A DNA stretch of 64,000 bases from Pomacea canaliculata (Eukaryota; Mollusca; Gastropoda; Architaenioglossa; Ampullariidae), in assembly GCF_003073045.1 (NCBI RefSeq), contig NC_037597.1, positions 28,449,927 through 28,513,926 on the forward strand. Reading direction: 5' to 3'. Below are positions 46,670-59,200 of this stretch, one piece after another. The notes beneath the pieces are model-generated. The model ran no database searches, was not told the DNA's origin, and saw only the letters and a list, made by a program, of their open reading frames with translations. The position numbers were made by a program, and so were the translations under genes. Positions within the stretch are counted from its first letter, which is position 1. Every line of letters begins with the position of its first letter.

Positions 46670-47402
46670 GTTTGGCTATACTGATAACAAACTGAGAATA
46701 GAAAGCATTAAGAGCAGTAGGCAGGGCCGTACTCTCAACGCCTGAGATCGAGATTCGACCCCTTACTACGATCGTCAATATTGGCCATGTTAAATTGTTG
46801 AGTCCCTGCCAAGCTACTCGGATGTTACCTGTAGCAAACTGAGACTCGATTTTGGACTTGTGCTTCACCTTGACCCAACGGATAGCATCACGGACCTCTC
46901 TATGTACCATATTTTTGTCGTGGGCAGAACCCGTGAAGAACACATGTTTCTTTTTATTAAGCACTGCTTTCAGGCCCTTGGTCACCCAAGGTTTGTTGTT
47001 AGGATAAACATAAACTGCTTTGAATGGAATGGTCAATGGTGCAATCTACACAGAAGGAGATATATGACGAGTGATGGTGTTTCTAAGTCGTCCAGATTAG
47101 GACATGCTTCTACAAGTCATCCCAGTCAGTACATTCACCACAGCCTTGACATAGAAACTAGGACTAGGAGGATGAAGACAATGGAATTGGACATTTCGTT
47201 GCAATCTGCAATGCCAACTTATTTATTTAATATATACACAGAAATTTTATGTATTGGAATTTCTTGACGGAGATCCTAACTACTTGTATCTTTATTCCTA
47301 ACTGTGTGTTAAATGTCTGTGTATGTATGCCTGCCCCTGTGAGTGAAGAAAAATTTCTGTCCTGGGTATCCTCGACAGACAATAAAGTCTGTTTTGAATT
47401 GA
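46670..47402. mobile_element. Rex1-like LINE with inverted 5' part
   Basis: The minus strand at 46690-47170 encodes VYVYPNNKPWVTKGLKAVLN, HREVRDAIRWVKVKHKSKIE and VAWQGLNNLT, the linker before the RT of Rex1-type LINEs. From about 47170 the plus strand carries a 3'UTR-like sequence ending GACAATAAAGTCTGTTTTGA (47378-47397), a common LINE 3' end. The two parts face opposite ways, as expected of a 5'-inverted (twin-primed) insertion. It lies immediately after the P-type transposase remnant. Confidence 0.7.
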
Positions 47403-47939
47403 TACAAATTTAACAAGGGATATACATGCATTATGTCAAGTGAGTGTGTATCAATTTTGTGAAGGCAATTTAAATTCACATCGGTTTAGGGAGGGAGGGG
47501 GACAATAAAATTACCATCTTCATATTAATTCCCATTATACCAAATATGCTTGCAAATGTCATTTTCCAATCAAAGCAAAGTATTATAAAAAGGCATTAGC
47601 GCATAAAAAACACGGGCAGTCAATAGCATAACTCAGGAATCAGTTGATGTGTTTGCAAAAAACTATTAAAGTGACATCATTCAAAAGTAGTGTAGATCAT
47701 TGACCCATATTCTGAAAATTAAACCCCCAGTTACACATTTGAGCTAGTTGCCTTCAAACCTTTTCTAAGTCCCTTCTGTTTTTTTGTTGAGGTATGTCTT
47801 GACAGTTTAAAATTTCCATAAACTTCTTGCACTTGTGGTGTGCTCGAACCATAGAATACGATTTAACAATCATAAATAAAATATTCTCTTTTATTTTCTG
47901 TAATGCTGAGATGCTATACATTTGCTCTTATAAGCAAGA
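47403..47939. other. Non-coding stretch, nothing recognised
   Basis: AT-rich sequence between the LINE tail and the inverted copy of the unclassified repeat. No coding or repeat similarity seen. Confidence 0.4.
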
Positions 47940-48347
47940 CTTGGTACAATACAATACAAATCTGTTCAGGATTTGTACTCAGGTCTACACCAACACACAG
48001 TCCGTTCAAGACTGGCTACAAAAACCGTCCGCTCCGGACGCACTGACAGAGGAGACTATTCTTCTCCCCGCTCCCGTCAAGGAGAGAACCCCAATCATCT
48101 ACACACATCCAAAACAATACTACACTCTTTCCTTTGTTCGAACTAATCAACAAACAACCTATCAACACAAACTTAATTAACACAAAGACCGGCCAGCCAT
48201 CCCTGTATGGCGCGGCACGCCTCAGGCTGTTGACACTGACAGCCCACTAATATGTGTTTTACCACCTCACCCATCCAATTACTTTCCTAATTAAAAAAAC
48301 AAACATTTAATAAAATAAAAAAAATACATCGCAGCAGGTTTGTGACA
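47940..48347 (-). mobile_element. Second copy of the TGTCACAAACC repeat, opposite orientation
   Basis: Complement of the first about 400 bp of 22291-23289, ending with the same TGTCACA terminus at 48341-48347. It shares the GCGTGCCGCGCCATA core and the hairpin region (47957-48016). Its outer boundary near 47940 is where similarity stops. It ends directly at the broken glycosyltransferase sequence. Confidence 0.75.
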
Positions 48348-48348
48348 G

Positions 48349-49215
48349 TCTACCTTGTCCTGTGCTGTGCGACGGTTCTCACCATACTGCTGTCAATCTG
48401 GATCACTGCTAGAATGTTTTTCACAGTACATCGCTCTGAGGAGCAGCCGACAAACCCTGTCGGTGACCCCTTCATGTGCTTTCCAGTGCGCACGCATCCA
48501 TGGTACGGGAAAGTCTACTCGACGGAAGAAGGAAACGTAACGGACGCGGTTGGCCGTCTGCACAGCAAGATGTGTCCACAATCACTGACCTGCCCAAGGT
48601 TCCACTAACCTTTCCGGACATCTTGCTGATCGTTGACTTCAACTCGCCAAAGTTGTACCGAGCTATACCCTTACCTGGAGCTTCTCTATAGGCGGCACTT
48701 CGCCGACATCCTGTACTGCGGAGATGGTCCAGAGACTCTCAAAGCCATCATTGTCCAGAAGAGCATCACTTTTCCCGTGTATTTTCTCTACATTTCCAAC
48801 TACGCCTGGCAGATGAAGTACCGGTGTCTGGAGTACGCCATGAAGAGGTGCGGCGACTACAGGGGCTACCTCTTGATCGGCGACGACACGCTGGTCAACG
48901 TCAAGACCCTGAAGGGTCCTGATAGGCAAGGACTTCTTGCGTTGGGTTGTCAACACCACGCAGTTCAAGTCCAGCAAGGGCGTGGTGGGGGAATGAGGGC
49001 GGAAGAGACGCCCTGCTGGCGTGTTGAACGAGCTGGTGTACTGGGCGGTGCACGAGCATGACGTCATCGCGGAGCAGTTTTTGCGCCGCTACTACACCTT
49101 CGTCAACTCCAGCACCATCTTCTACCACGTGGCCACAGACTTCGTGTACGTGCCCACCAGGCTGGCCCCATTCTTTCTCTACATGACGTCACTGTTCCGG
49201 AAGTATGTAAAATGA
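48349..49215 (+). pseudogene. DUF288/STELLO-like glycosyltransferase sequence, broken
   Basis: Begins with a hydrophobic segment (YLVLCCATVLTILLSIWI) suiting a type II Golgi membrane anchor, then MCFPVRTHPWYGK. After a frame change LTFPDILLIVDFNSPKLYRA and, after another, YLELLYRRHFADILYCGDGP, AMKRCGDYRGYLLIGDDTLV, then VLNELVYWAVHEHDVIAEQF and MTSLFRKY-VK-stop. The LLIVDFN, ILYCG and GYLLIGDD motifs resemble the DUF288/STELLO family of glycosyltransferase-like proteins. There are three or more frame breaks and no ATG; the 5' edge is cut by the repeat ending at 48347. No intron is seen, so it could be a retrocopy or a long last exon with errors. Confidence 0.6.
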
Positions 49216-49570
49216 CGTCAGCGACCTTGACATTCCGCGCTAAGCCAACCTTGGCTTCACTCTCTGCCAGCTATGAAATTTGTTCTGGGGCTATTTCTAC
49301 AACTTGTAAACAATATCGAGGGCTGCATAAAGCTAATTGCGACAATAAAATAACTCAAGGCCTACAAACTGATGACAGGTAAAGGTAAAGGTAAAGTAAA
49401 TGAGTGCCCAACACAACACAGATGATGTTAAACTACAAGTAGGTGACATTACTGTAGTGTAGTGGTTACGAACAGCGACTTTAGTTTGATAGGTGATGTG
49501 TTCAAAACTCAGGACTGTCATTATTGGTGTTTTTTTTTTGTTTTGGTGTTTTGCTTTGGGATGTTTTCGT
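49216..49570 (+). repeat. SINE-bearing repeat, inverted copy of 2430-2812
   Basis: Directly follows the stop of the glycosyltransferase-like sequence. The tRNA-like A box region GTGTAGTGGTTACGAAC is at 49455-49471 and a B-box-like GTGTTCAAAACTC at 49498-49510, then a T-rich tract and GTTTTGCTTTGGGATGTTTT, shared with the copy at 2430. The shared block also covers TGACGTCAGCGACCTTGACA just after the stop codon. Confidence 0.65.
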
Positions 49571-49734
49571 TCTCTAGTATGATCTATTTTCTGTCAAGCC
49601 TTTCGCGAAAACCTATTGTTTGCCGAGAGAAGTCATGTAATCTAGCTGTATAAAGTCTTATATGTTGGTCTTTAATATGTTAGGAAAGCAGTTTTGAGCA
49701 AGGTTTACATATATTCCTTTAAAGCGCAGGGGCT

Positions 49735-49843
49735 GGGAACCAATTAAATCTATTTCCTTTATTTCTTATGGAAAAAAATTGTTTCGGATAACGAACAGCT
49801 TTCCAGAACGGATTAAGTTCGTTAACCGTGGTTCCACTGTATT
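49735..49843 (-). mobile_element. Tc1/mariner-type MITE fragment
   Basis: Read on the minus strand it starts TACAGTGGAACCACGGTTAA, then CGAACTTAATCCGTTCTGG and TTCGTTATCCGAAACAA. This is the well-known CAGTGGAACCTCGGTTAACGAA-type terminus of pogo/Tigger-like elements next to a TA. Only one end is present. Confidence 0.6.
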
Positions 49844-50153
49844 ACACTGTATTATTAACAAGGACGAAATGTATAAAGGCGATATAGGAATTGTGATAAA
49901 AAATTATATATGAAGGGTACTGATGATAGATTTTTAATAACTTGAGAGAGTGCCACTTACAGTTTTTTATATGTTAAGCTGAATTTTTAAAAGAAAATTC
50001 CGAGACCCAAGGAGAAAAGTTATTTTAGCCTTTTTATTGCATTTAAAATAAATCACGCACGTCGGCATCGACGTGGAGCCACAAGGGCGGTAACTCTTGG
50101 CAAAGCTGCGGAGTTGTCGTTCCTGTCGTGCATGTGTTTGTGAGGAGACTACA

Positions 50154-51544
50154 ATGTGCAGCATCAAGATTGTCTTAGAGAATGCACACGGTCAGCAGCA
50201 GACATTTACACGATCGTTGGAAGCAGCTGGGGATATTTCAGCTGCAGCATGCTTGAGAGATTTGCGGTCATTGGTGGGGGAAGTGCAGACAGAACTAAAC
50301 GCAGCCTTAACGCGACAGGTGGATGACCAGCGCAGCGCAGAGAAAGGCAAAGGAAAGCATCCAGCTGCGACAGGTGTGTTTACAAGTTGTTGTAGAAAAG
50401 TATTTTGTAATTTTGTTAAAACGAAAACAACTCTTCACGGAATGTTTGAATAACTTATGCAATTGCTGGTGAAAAAATTTAGTGTAAGATTAATCGGGCA
50501 CATGAAATATCAAACTTACATTCAAATGTATATTCTAGTCAGAATATATTCTTAGTTACTCAATGGGCTTTTTTTGAGGCGGTTCATCGAATGTATTCAA
50601 GCAGTTCTTTTATATTGTGACTCATTTTATTTTTCCAGCACATTTTGCGTTGGCAAAGATAAGTTAAAAATTGCCAAGTTTACTTCACCACTTATTAACT
50701 GAAATCAGTTAGATGTGTTCAGTCAAAAAGTATCTAGTGATATCTGAACTGTCACATCCAGTTGGTTGTTTGTACTTTTGTCAAACGGGTGCTACAGAAT
50801 TTGAAAGCCAAAACATGTCATTTTTCACCATTTATTTCTGAAAGTATCTGTTATCTCAGTGTCTATGGAACATCAAAAAAATGATAGATGCCGCTGTAAC
50901 GTACTCAAACTTCCCAGCAGGACTAAACGTCTCAGTTCAAACTTTCGATGGATTAGTAAACATTTTCTTGGGTTTATTTATCAAAACCAGCCCAAAGCAT
51001 ATTGTGAGTTGCATAATTTTGCTTTTGCCATGTTATAATGTTTCGTCCTTTACTTTTATTTCAAGTAAAATGCCAATCGAAGATTCACATGACCGCTAAG
51101 CTTTATTTTTCTTCGCTTCATGACGAGACGTTTGGTTTCGCTGCTGTGCCTTTGAATAGTAAGCTATTTTATACCACGACCGATGATATTTTGAAAATAT
51201 CAGCAAACTATTCGAAGGCACAGTTTGAACTGAGACGTTTAGTCCTGCTGGGAAGTTTGAGTACGTTACACCGCCACTTTTGCAATGTAACCATTGATAA
51301 ACTATTTCCATCTGTGGACAGCATCTTCTGATTATTTTACTTTTAAAACGTTGTATTGTATTTTGGGATCCTTGACAGAGCTGCTAAATAACATTCACAA
51401 ACATATTTTTTTATTCCTATTAATTTTGCTACAGGACAATCAAGTGGCACTGAGGATGAAGAGAGTGATGACAGCGAAGACAGCAAGGAAGAAAAGACCA
51501 ATGGAAATGTAGAACCACCTAAAAAGATTAAGAAGACTTCTTAA
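50154..51544 (+). CDS. GON7: GON7-like KEOPS complex subunit, two exons
   Basis: Exon 1 50154-50373 and exon 2 51435-51544, joined in phase 1 with donor GTGTGT and acceptor CTACAG, give 109 residues, close to the about 100 of human GON7. It starts MCSIKIVLENAHGQQQTFTR, has a predicted amphipathic helix (CLRDLRSLVGEVQTELNAAL) and ends in an acidic, disordered tail (TEDEESDDSEDSKEEKTN) with PPKKIKK. These are the features of GON7, a small subunit that stabilises the EKC/KEOPS complex making t6A37 in tRNA. ATG is the first in the transcript-like region after a GC-richer leader. A polyA signal AATAAA is at 51906. The intron holds a miniature transposon. The identification rests on short sequence and is tentative. 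Confidence 0.68.
50895..51270. mobile_element. Miniature inverted-repeat element, 49-bp perfect TIRs
   Basis: The 49 bp at 50895-50943, beginning TGTAACGTACTCAAACTTCC, recur as an exact complement at 51222-51270. CCGC lies directly outside both ends, consistent with a 4-bp target duplication. The 280-bp centre has no coding capacity. It sits in the intron of the GON7-like gene. Perfect identity of the arms suggests a recent insertion or ongoing conversion. Superfamily is not known. Confidence 0.9.
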
Positions 51545-54500
51545 ATTTTGTTGAGATTTATTGTGCTTCAGTGTGGGTTTTGGTTGATAGTAAGTTTTTG
51601 CATTTGCAGTAATGTGTGCATAAACTTGTAATAACTGTGATTAGTATGTAACTCATTTCATAAACAAGAGTTAGAGAGATCAAGACTTTGCAATGTTAAT
51701 AATATTGAAACTTTATCTTTAATGGACACAGAAACTCTTTTTATTTGACCCAAAGAACAAGTCTGTTAGCTTGTTTCTTTTTTTATAGGGTGGAGGAAGG
51801 GGCATGTTGGGAAAATGACACAGAACATGGGAAGATGCCAATTCAGTGGTACTTCAGTCAGGAAATCACACATTTGGACTGTGTAATAATTCCTTCTAGT
51901 ATTAAAATAAATAGTTGTGAGTACTACAGTCAGCCATGTAGGATTGTTCAGTAATGAGAAAATGCACTAGATTAATTAAGCAAATAGTTTATCATTAACA
52001 GTATGCAACAAATCAGATGATCTATCTGCTTATCAATTTATTTTTAAGGCACTGAGGACTAAGTGACAAAGTCATCTAGATCATGCGGCACTTTGCAAGC
52101 ACTCCTGCAGCCTGCACAAAGGACACTGCACAATATACACGAAGGCAGCCATCATGTCAACACAAAGCAACAACAAAAAACAAACAAGGCCTTTGGGGAT
52201 CTTAATTTTGACGCCTGATCTAATGGCAATTAGGCCTCGCAAGCCTCTAGGAAAAGGTGCCCATAAGCCTTTACACAGGCAATGAAAGAACGGCAGTTTG
52301 CAATTTTTTTTGTAATCTGTGAAGCACTTTGCTGCACTTATATACACAGAGAATGAACTACCTTAAAAATTTGTGAACACTTGAATATATTTGCTTAACA
52401 TAAAATTGTAAAAAAAACACCAGACCTTTTTTTTTTTTGAAGTCACCACTACTCAAAATGTCAGCATCTTGATCTGTTAACTGATGGGATCTATTTTCCA
52501 CTCACACTATTTACTTTCCAGTTATCAGAATTCAGTTGTTCACAGCATAAACTGATTGCATGTTGCTGTTGACTGTCATGTGACTGGTCAACATTCTTCC
52601 AATCATACCCCGAACTTGTATTACTGGACTTCTGGCAGACAATTTTTTCCAGTTGACTACTAAAACGAGGCAGGTGTAAACAAAGCTTCTGGTTTATTCA
52701 CATTTCAGATTAACTACTAAAACAAGGCAGGTTTGTACAAAGCTTCTGGTTTAGTCACATTTATTCTTTAGGCTCGCCGAGACTAACAGCGGAGAACTTC
52801 ACAAGAGGCTAAGTTTTGGTCTCATCAGACATCAATCCAGCTAAACATGTCCATGATCCTACTAACTTTTGGTCTCTGGGGATCGTCGGACATGAGTCTC
52901 TGCCATTTAATCTGCTCTCAACCAGCAAAGACCAATTAAAATTTTATGAAGGAGTATTTTTGTGCATTCATAGCAAAAACCAACCAGTTCCTGCTTCTGT
53001 TAAACTGATACTGCAAGTCCAGCTTATTATTCCATTGTCTAATTTTTACGGACATGTTTCTCCAGGAGTTCTGTGCTCATAGTTGAGAATATGAGCAGAT
53101 TCTGCAAGGGTTTTGTCCATGTTTTTTCCCCCTAAATAATACATAATTAGCCTAAGAATATTAATCTGTTTTTCAATATTGCAATTTTGTTTAGCAAGAG
53201 CTTTGACATAGAAGTTTCAAATTGTCACTTCAATTAAAACACCAACATAGGAAGGAGAGAATCTTTAGAATGCCGTACGTTAACAATAACCGCAACTACT
53301 AATGGGTCAGAAAGTGAATTTGTGTCACCCAGTTCTTCAGCCTTTGTGACCTTTGACAAGATCCAGCACCTGACTTTTTCCAGACTTGTCCATGGCAGGC
53401 GGGGAGTGAGCTGCAAGGGACAAGAAAAGCTGTTTTGAGGTGTTTAAGATATTTAATTTGTGCTTCTGATATTGCACAGGTGTTAGCTTTTATGTTGAAT
53501 GTGTTTACACACTTCACAGATGCCTGTAGGTCAAGGGAAAGTAATGTCAAATTGTTATTGTACTGGTGGTAACTGATTAACCATTTAATTCAATTAAGGC
53601 ATGAGTCCATTCATTTATAGTCCATGGTCAATTTAATCCAAGCGACGATTCATCCACAAAATAATTGAATTTTGATTAAATCTCTTTTAATATCATGGGT
53701 TGGCCTATGCACAACAATCTGGTCTCTTTCATTGTGTGTGTGGAGGCTTCGTCCCTGAATGCCTTCAAAAACAGGTTACATGATTGGCATGATCATGTAG
53801 ATATGTATAAATCCTCACAACAGACCCCAGATATGGTCAAGACTGGTAGAAAAGGCAGGCACACCGCGATTGATATCGTGGAGTTTTACAAACTTCTAGG
53901 ATGTAGTGGAAGATCCTATTTTGAAAAGGCAGCAAGTCTAAGCCTGGATTGATTCATAAGGTTATTGGTTCTCTAGAGACACTACAGTAACAACAGCAGT
54001 CAAGAATTAACGTGGCTGGATGCAGTTCAACTTAACACAGTTCAGTAGATACCTTTTCTCGCTTTTTAGAGCTGTTTCCAAGAAAGCCGTCACACAATTT
54101 GATAAGAGATCCCTGCCTCTTGTGAAAGTGTAATGACAATGGATGTCTACCCCAACTTCTAGAAAAGGACTAGTACTCTGCCACAAAGTTTACAATGTAG
54201 TATACGCTGCATTTCACACAAAGGAAGGTCATCTAAATGTTTAGAGAAAACAGACATTTATATTTTCAGCATGTATTTATTGTACACTCATCTTGCGTTA
54301 AAAAGATATACATCTTCAATTCATATTTAAATTACAGAACCTGGAGGTCAGGACAAAGTCCACTCTAAGCCATCCTTTTACAAGCTTTTAAAATACTGCT
54401 GAAAGATATGTAAAATATGTTTATAAATATGTATGACTTCTTTATGGCAAAGAGAATAACTACATCATAGGACAGTACATCAATATGAAAAAAAGGGAGC

Positions 54501-54555
54501 CAAAGAAAGAATTACTCAGCAATTGCAAGAATAATGCAATAATCATCCAGTTTAC
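51545..54555. other. Non-coding stretch, possible weak remnants
   Basis: No gene recognised in 3 kb. The 3'UTR of the GON7-like gene probably occupies 51545 to about 51930. A minus-strand open stretch at 52081-52347 and a plus-strand one at 53695-53952 (with SLNAFKNRLHDW, reminiscent of a LINE C-terminus) are not convincing. A duplicated phrase GAGGCAGGT...ACAAAGCTTCTGGTTTA occurs at 52667 and 52724. Confidence 0.4.
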
Positions 54556-55660
54556 TGTGTGACTCACGAGCCTCCACCCCTGCTGCTCCCAGAACACAAA
54601 ACTCAAAGTGTAATGTATAAAAGTAACAGATTTATTTAACATAAAACCTGCAAAATACAATAAAAAGACTCGTCTAGGGAGAGTCCAAGTGCTAAGTGTA
54701 CACTATTCCAGTGCTGTTACCTCTCTATAAATCGACCATTCACTCTCATGCACATCAGCTAAAGTCTGATGGTGATTTGGTGGATACCAATGCTCCACCT
54801 GACAGTCACGGCACTCTGATGACTTTCCCTCGAAAGTGTTGCTCTGCCTGTCTGTTGTCCTTTCTGTCCAATCTGGCAACCCACCTCAGAAATGCGACGA
54901 CTGCTCTCCCAGGAACACAAGCCTGTCCCGGTTCAGGGACACGCGTCTTCGACAACTGCAATGCCACCACCTTGATGCAAAGTTTTCTGGTCCTTCGGAG
55001 TGCGGGCGAGCCCAGCATGCGTTCTCCTTTGATGACGACTTCTGGCGGCCTTGGCGTGGAACGTCTACTTCTCACTGGTAATGCAAGTCCTGGTCACGTA
55101 GTCCTTTGCTTTCCATGGCGACAGCAGGCAGTCTTGACAATACTTCGTCACTGACTTGCCCCCTTGATGAAGGTTCTCTAACCCAAGCGTCCTTCCTCCT
55201 GAGTCTTGCCCTCTTGGCTAAAGATCCAGTCTCGAGGTAAAACTGAAGTTGGCGTCAGGAATGTTTAAGTTGTTTTGACTGCTGACAAGTTGCTCTGTCC
55301 ACACTGACATCATGCCGAGAAGGGTCCTGCTGGTTGTCCGTTCCCTATTTTACTTTACACATTCACACAACAAGGGATGCCATTGGTCATTCACCAACCA
55401 ATCAAGTAGCCAACATCAACAAGAGAAGGACCACCCTACTGATGCCACGCCTGCAGTGGCATGATGGACAGGTGTAAATCCCTACTCTCTATCAACCTGG
55501 AGGACAGGCGTAGGAGCCCTTGAAGTGTCACTCTTCCTAGGCACTATTGACGTCTCTGCCAACCGGCTGGTCGTGCTTGGCTGCTGTAACCACTTATGGA
55601 TGTCTCCTATGTATAGCATCTCTGCGGTCCTACCTCATTTTACACCTCTACACTGGTACA
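54556..55660 (-). repeat. Possible LTR-type sequence
   Basis: On the minus strand a purine tract AAGAAAGGGGGGC (55665-55677) precedes TGTACCAG (55660), and the interval ends GAGTCACACA (54556), so TG...CA limits after a polypurine tract are possible, as for a 3' LTR. AATAAA lies near 54632. No matching second LTR, target duplication or pol gene is in the window. The open frames on both strands at 54700-55150 resemble no protein I know. Confidence 0.25.
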
Positions 55661-56234
55661 TATGCCCCCCTTTCTTACAAAATAGGTCTGGCAAGTAAAC
55701 AATCCACCCTAGACCCTAATTAGGGCGATTATTACCTCCCCATTAAGGTTACCTCACGGCACAGGGTGAAGATAGAATAAATGCTTAGTCAGCATGACCC
55801 AGTTAGCTAGTAACACAATAGTGTAGTAACACAGTCATATTAAATCTCTTTAACAGTTTACATTTTAACAGACACCTTCACAGCCCTCTTCCTACATATA
55901 CACAGACACCATGCAGGCACACAACAATACACTCAACAGTACTGAGCTTTGTTGGATGTTGAATATATAAACATTCTTTACATTCTTAATACAATTTTTG
56001 GTGATTGAAAAAAAGCAGCTGACAAAATCAAAGGTAATAGCATTACTGCACAGTACATTTCAAACTCTACAGACATCGTGTGTGTGTGTGTGTGGGGGAG
56101 AGGGGTAAAGAGGAGGGGGAGCTGGAATAAGCGTTTCACAAAACATCTTGTGGGTGGAAGCATTTCCTACATTGCCTCAACAGCAACAGAGCATCCTTTA
56201 CATGTAGAAAACGAAAGGTCAGAATGTTCTCTTG

Positions 56235-59200
56235 CTACCATGATTCAAGAAATTCTATCTCACTATCAGATGACTCTACCACCATCACTAAGTTCTTACC
56301 ACGTTGCATGGCAGGTGGTTTACAATCATCGGTAGTCAAGTCAATAATGGAAGATAAGGCCTGCTTTCTGTAGGCCAGAATGGGTCTCTGTTGACTCACA
56401 AATTGTCCAGAAGAGGCATTTGATGATGGACCCCTAACAACCTCCCCAAACCTGCTGGCAGAAAGATCTGTGCTAATCCCATAGGGTTCCACTAGGGCAG
56501 AAGTAGATGATGCTGAGGTAGGCATTGGTACAGCTGTGGGTGTCGTGGTAAGAAATGTGGTTGCGGAGACAGAGGTGCTGGTAGCAGTCCTGCGAGGTGG
56601 AATACTGGGAATAACACACTTCTTTTTCCACTCATTGTACGGGGAAAATTGTCTTGATGAATCCCTGCTACACAAACTTTGCACTGGCTGTCGAGTTTTT
56701 TCTTTAGCAAGCACTGCTTCAGTTGATTGCCTGACAGAGTGAGATATGTCCTCCACATCCGAGTCTGAATCTACAACAACAACATCGGATGATTTTTTGA
56801 TAACTGATTAATGACTTGTACAGATCCAAGCCATATTTTTCCACGTGACATCGGCAGCAGAGATTTTGTCTCTGCATGAGATGAGACAGGAGTGTAGATG
56901 TTTGATGCCATGTACGGCCTGCTTCTGCTGAGACTGCTAGTTACTGTCTGCAGTTCTGACTGGGAAACAGAGGTTAGTGGATTAGAAGGGATAGGAGGAC
57001 AACCATGGGCAAAGAGAGATACAGGTACCGGCCTGTCAGCAACTGCTGACCAGGCAACTTGGGGCGAATTGTTCTCCCACACATCCTCCATGCTGGTTTC
57101 TGAGGACTCAACCATTTCACTTGCCATACTTGAGACAACAGGTGCAGTGGTGAGAGTCATCAGATTATGTGGGGTTTCAAACAAACCAGAAGCCAAAGAG
57201 CATGAAGGCTTCGATAAAGTTGATGAAAAACATTGCAACTCAGGGGTCACAAGCTGAGACGAAGAAGCGAAATTTACTGCCTGAGAAGAGAAGGATGTTT
57301 GAGAAGAAACAGGAAATGACTCCACTTGATAAGACGTCTGCAGGCTGGATGACAATGGCCAGGAAGAACCTGCAAGAGTTTCATGCTTGTTCAAGCAGGT
57401 AGAATTCACAGAATTTTCTGGCTTGGTCATACATGAATAAGCAGTCTGATGAGTACCTAGTACTGATGACACAGCAAATCCACTCGCAGGAGGAGTGCAA
57501 AAATCTGGAGAACTAGTTAAGTGCGTATTTTGAGTGGGTTTTAAGTTCCCAGAGGAAAAGTCCACTAAGCCAAAGGAAGAAGTTTGTTCAGAATCTGCTG
57601 ACTGAAAAGACAGTGAGCTTTCAGATTGTGGCACAGGTAAAAAAAGTGTTTTTATAGGTTGTGCTGAAATATCTTGACTTGGGCTCTTTGACGCTATAAA
57701 CTGCTGGTAAGATGCGTGACGTTCTGCAATATCTAGAAGGTCAGTTGTGGTATGGCATGCTGCGTCTGTAATGTCATTTGCAGTACTGCTACAAGGGTCA
57801 TCTGCTGGTGCACTTTTGATGTCAAAAGAAGAAAGTTTGTTCTCCAGGCACCAGTCTACCTCCTTTTGTTTATTATATGGTCTAGGTTTTCTTCCCTGAT
57901 TAGCCCTTTTTCCCGAGCACAACACTTTCCCTTTGGACAGATCAGACAAGGTGTGGCTGTGGTTGGTAGCACCACTGGATTCAAAATGAACTTGATCTGT
58001 GCTGCATAAAGATGGGCTCAACTCTTTATCCGCTCTGTCACATGTGGTACTGGGAACTGAAAGATGTGCAATGTTTTGTTCACAGAGCTCTGGAGAATGC
58101 TTTCGTGGACGTCCAACACATCGTTTAACCTGCTGTGCAGGTGTTTTGCCAGCATTTTCAGATCCAAAAGTAAGATGAGGAACAGATGGACTGGCACTGC
58201 TGCTCTCACCTCCCACTGGTGGATGCTTTCGAGGACGTCCAACACGCCGTTTGCCCTGTGGCATAGATGTCGTCTGCCTAGGACCTTCATGTGTATCTCC
58301 CGAGCCAAAGGTGACACAAGGGAGAGATGGAATCACACTGCAGGTCCCACCTCTACACTCTGGGTTTTCCCCACCCTCAGATTTTCTTACTAGCTGACAG
58401 TAATCAGTGTCATCATCATTTGCAGCATCAAAGTTGCTTTTGTCAACATCTTGTTCCTCAGAAAAACAACTCTCTTTTGTCAAATTTAAATTATCATCAA
58501 AATCTTCAACATTGACATCCTCATCGCCATAACTGCTTATTTGAACACTTTGGAGCAGCTGATCTTCATCTACTCGATGCAGCACCACATCGACATCTAG
58601 CAACTTAAGGCGACTCTCTCTAGGAGAAGTACACCTGTTACCAGAGCTAATTGCCACTCTACCGCCTCTGCCTCTGCCTCTTCCTCTTCTGGCAGGTCGA
58701 CCTCTCCGTCGTGCAATGTTGTTTGACTGTTGGTGGTTTAGATGTTTTCTTTCCATCAGTTCTGAAGAAAAGGGAGAAAACAAAATTGAAACAATCCTTT
58801 TAGTGTCTCACAATGTTAACTCATTTCATATAGATGAAAAGCAAAGCAATGCATCGCTTAAAAAAGGAGTGGTTGCATGAAGTACAATGTATATCAAGAT
58901 TTACACCTATTAACACACACTGACATTAATCCCTAATAGAACATTTCCTAAATGTACCAATGGTTTCTGCCCTTAGATCATCATTTATTTAAGCTCGGTG
59001 CAATGCATTTTTTTAAAAAACGCTATCCGACTGGAGATGAGCATAGGCTGCGGCTGGGCAGCACACCAACTGATTAATTATTCCAATTCAGCAAACCTGT
59101 TCTCGCCATACGGTGTCTAAATTAACTGCAATGTAAGAAGTAAATCAAACCAGAAGCATGCACAAATATAATTCCATGATCTATCACCTACTACTGTTGT

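Noticed and set aside
50881..51099. Open frames sharing TYSNFPAGLNVSVQT on both strands
   Set aside because: They are the two arms of the 49-bp inverted repeat being translated.
54696..55154. 152-codon plus-strand frame as a gene
   Set aside because: An overlapping minus-strand frame is equally open, no family resemblance, and the region looks like repeat sequence.
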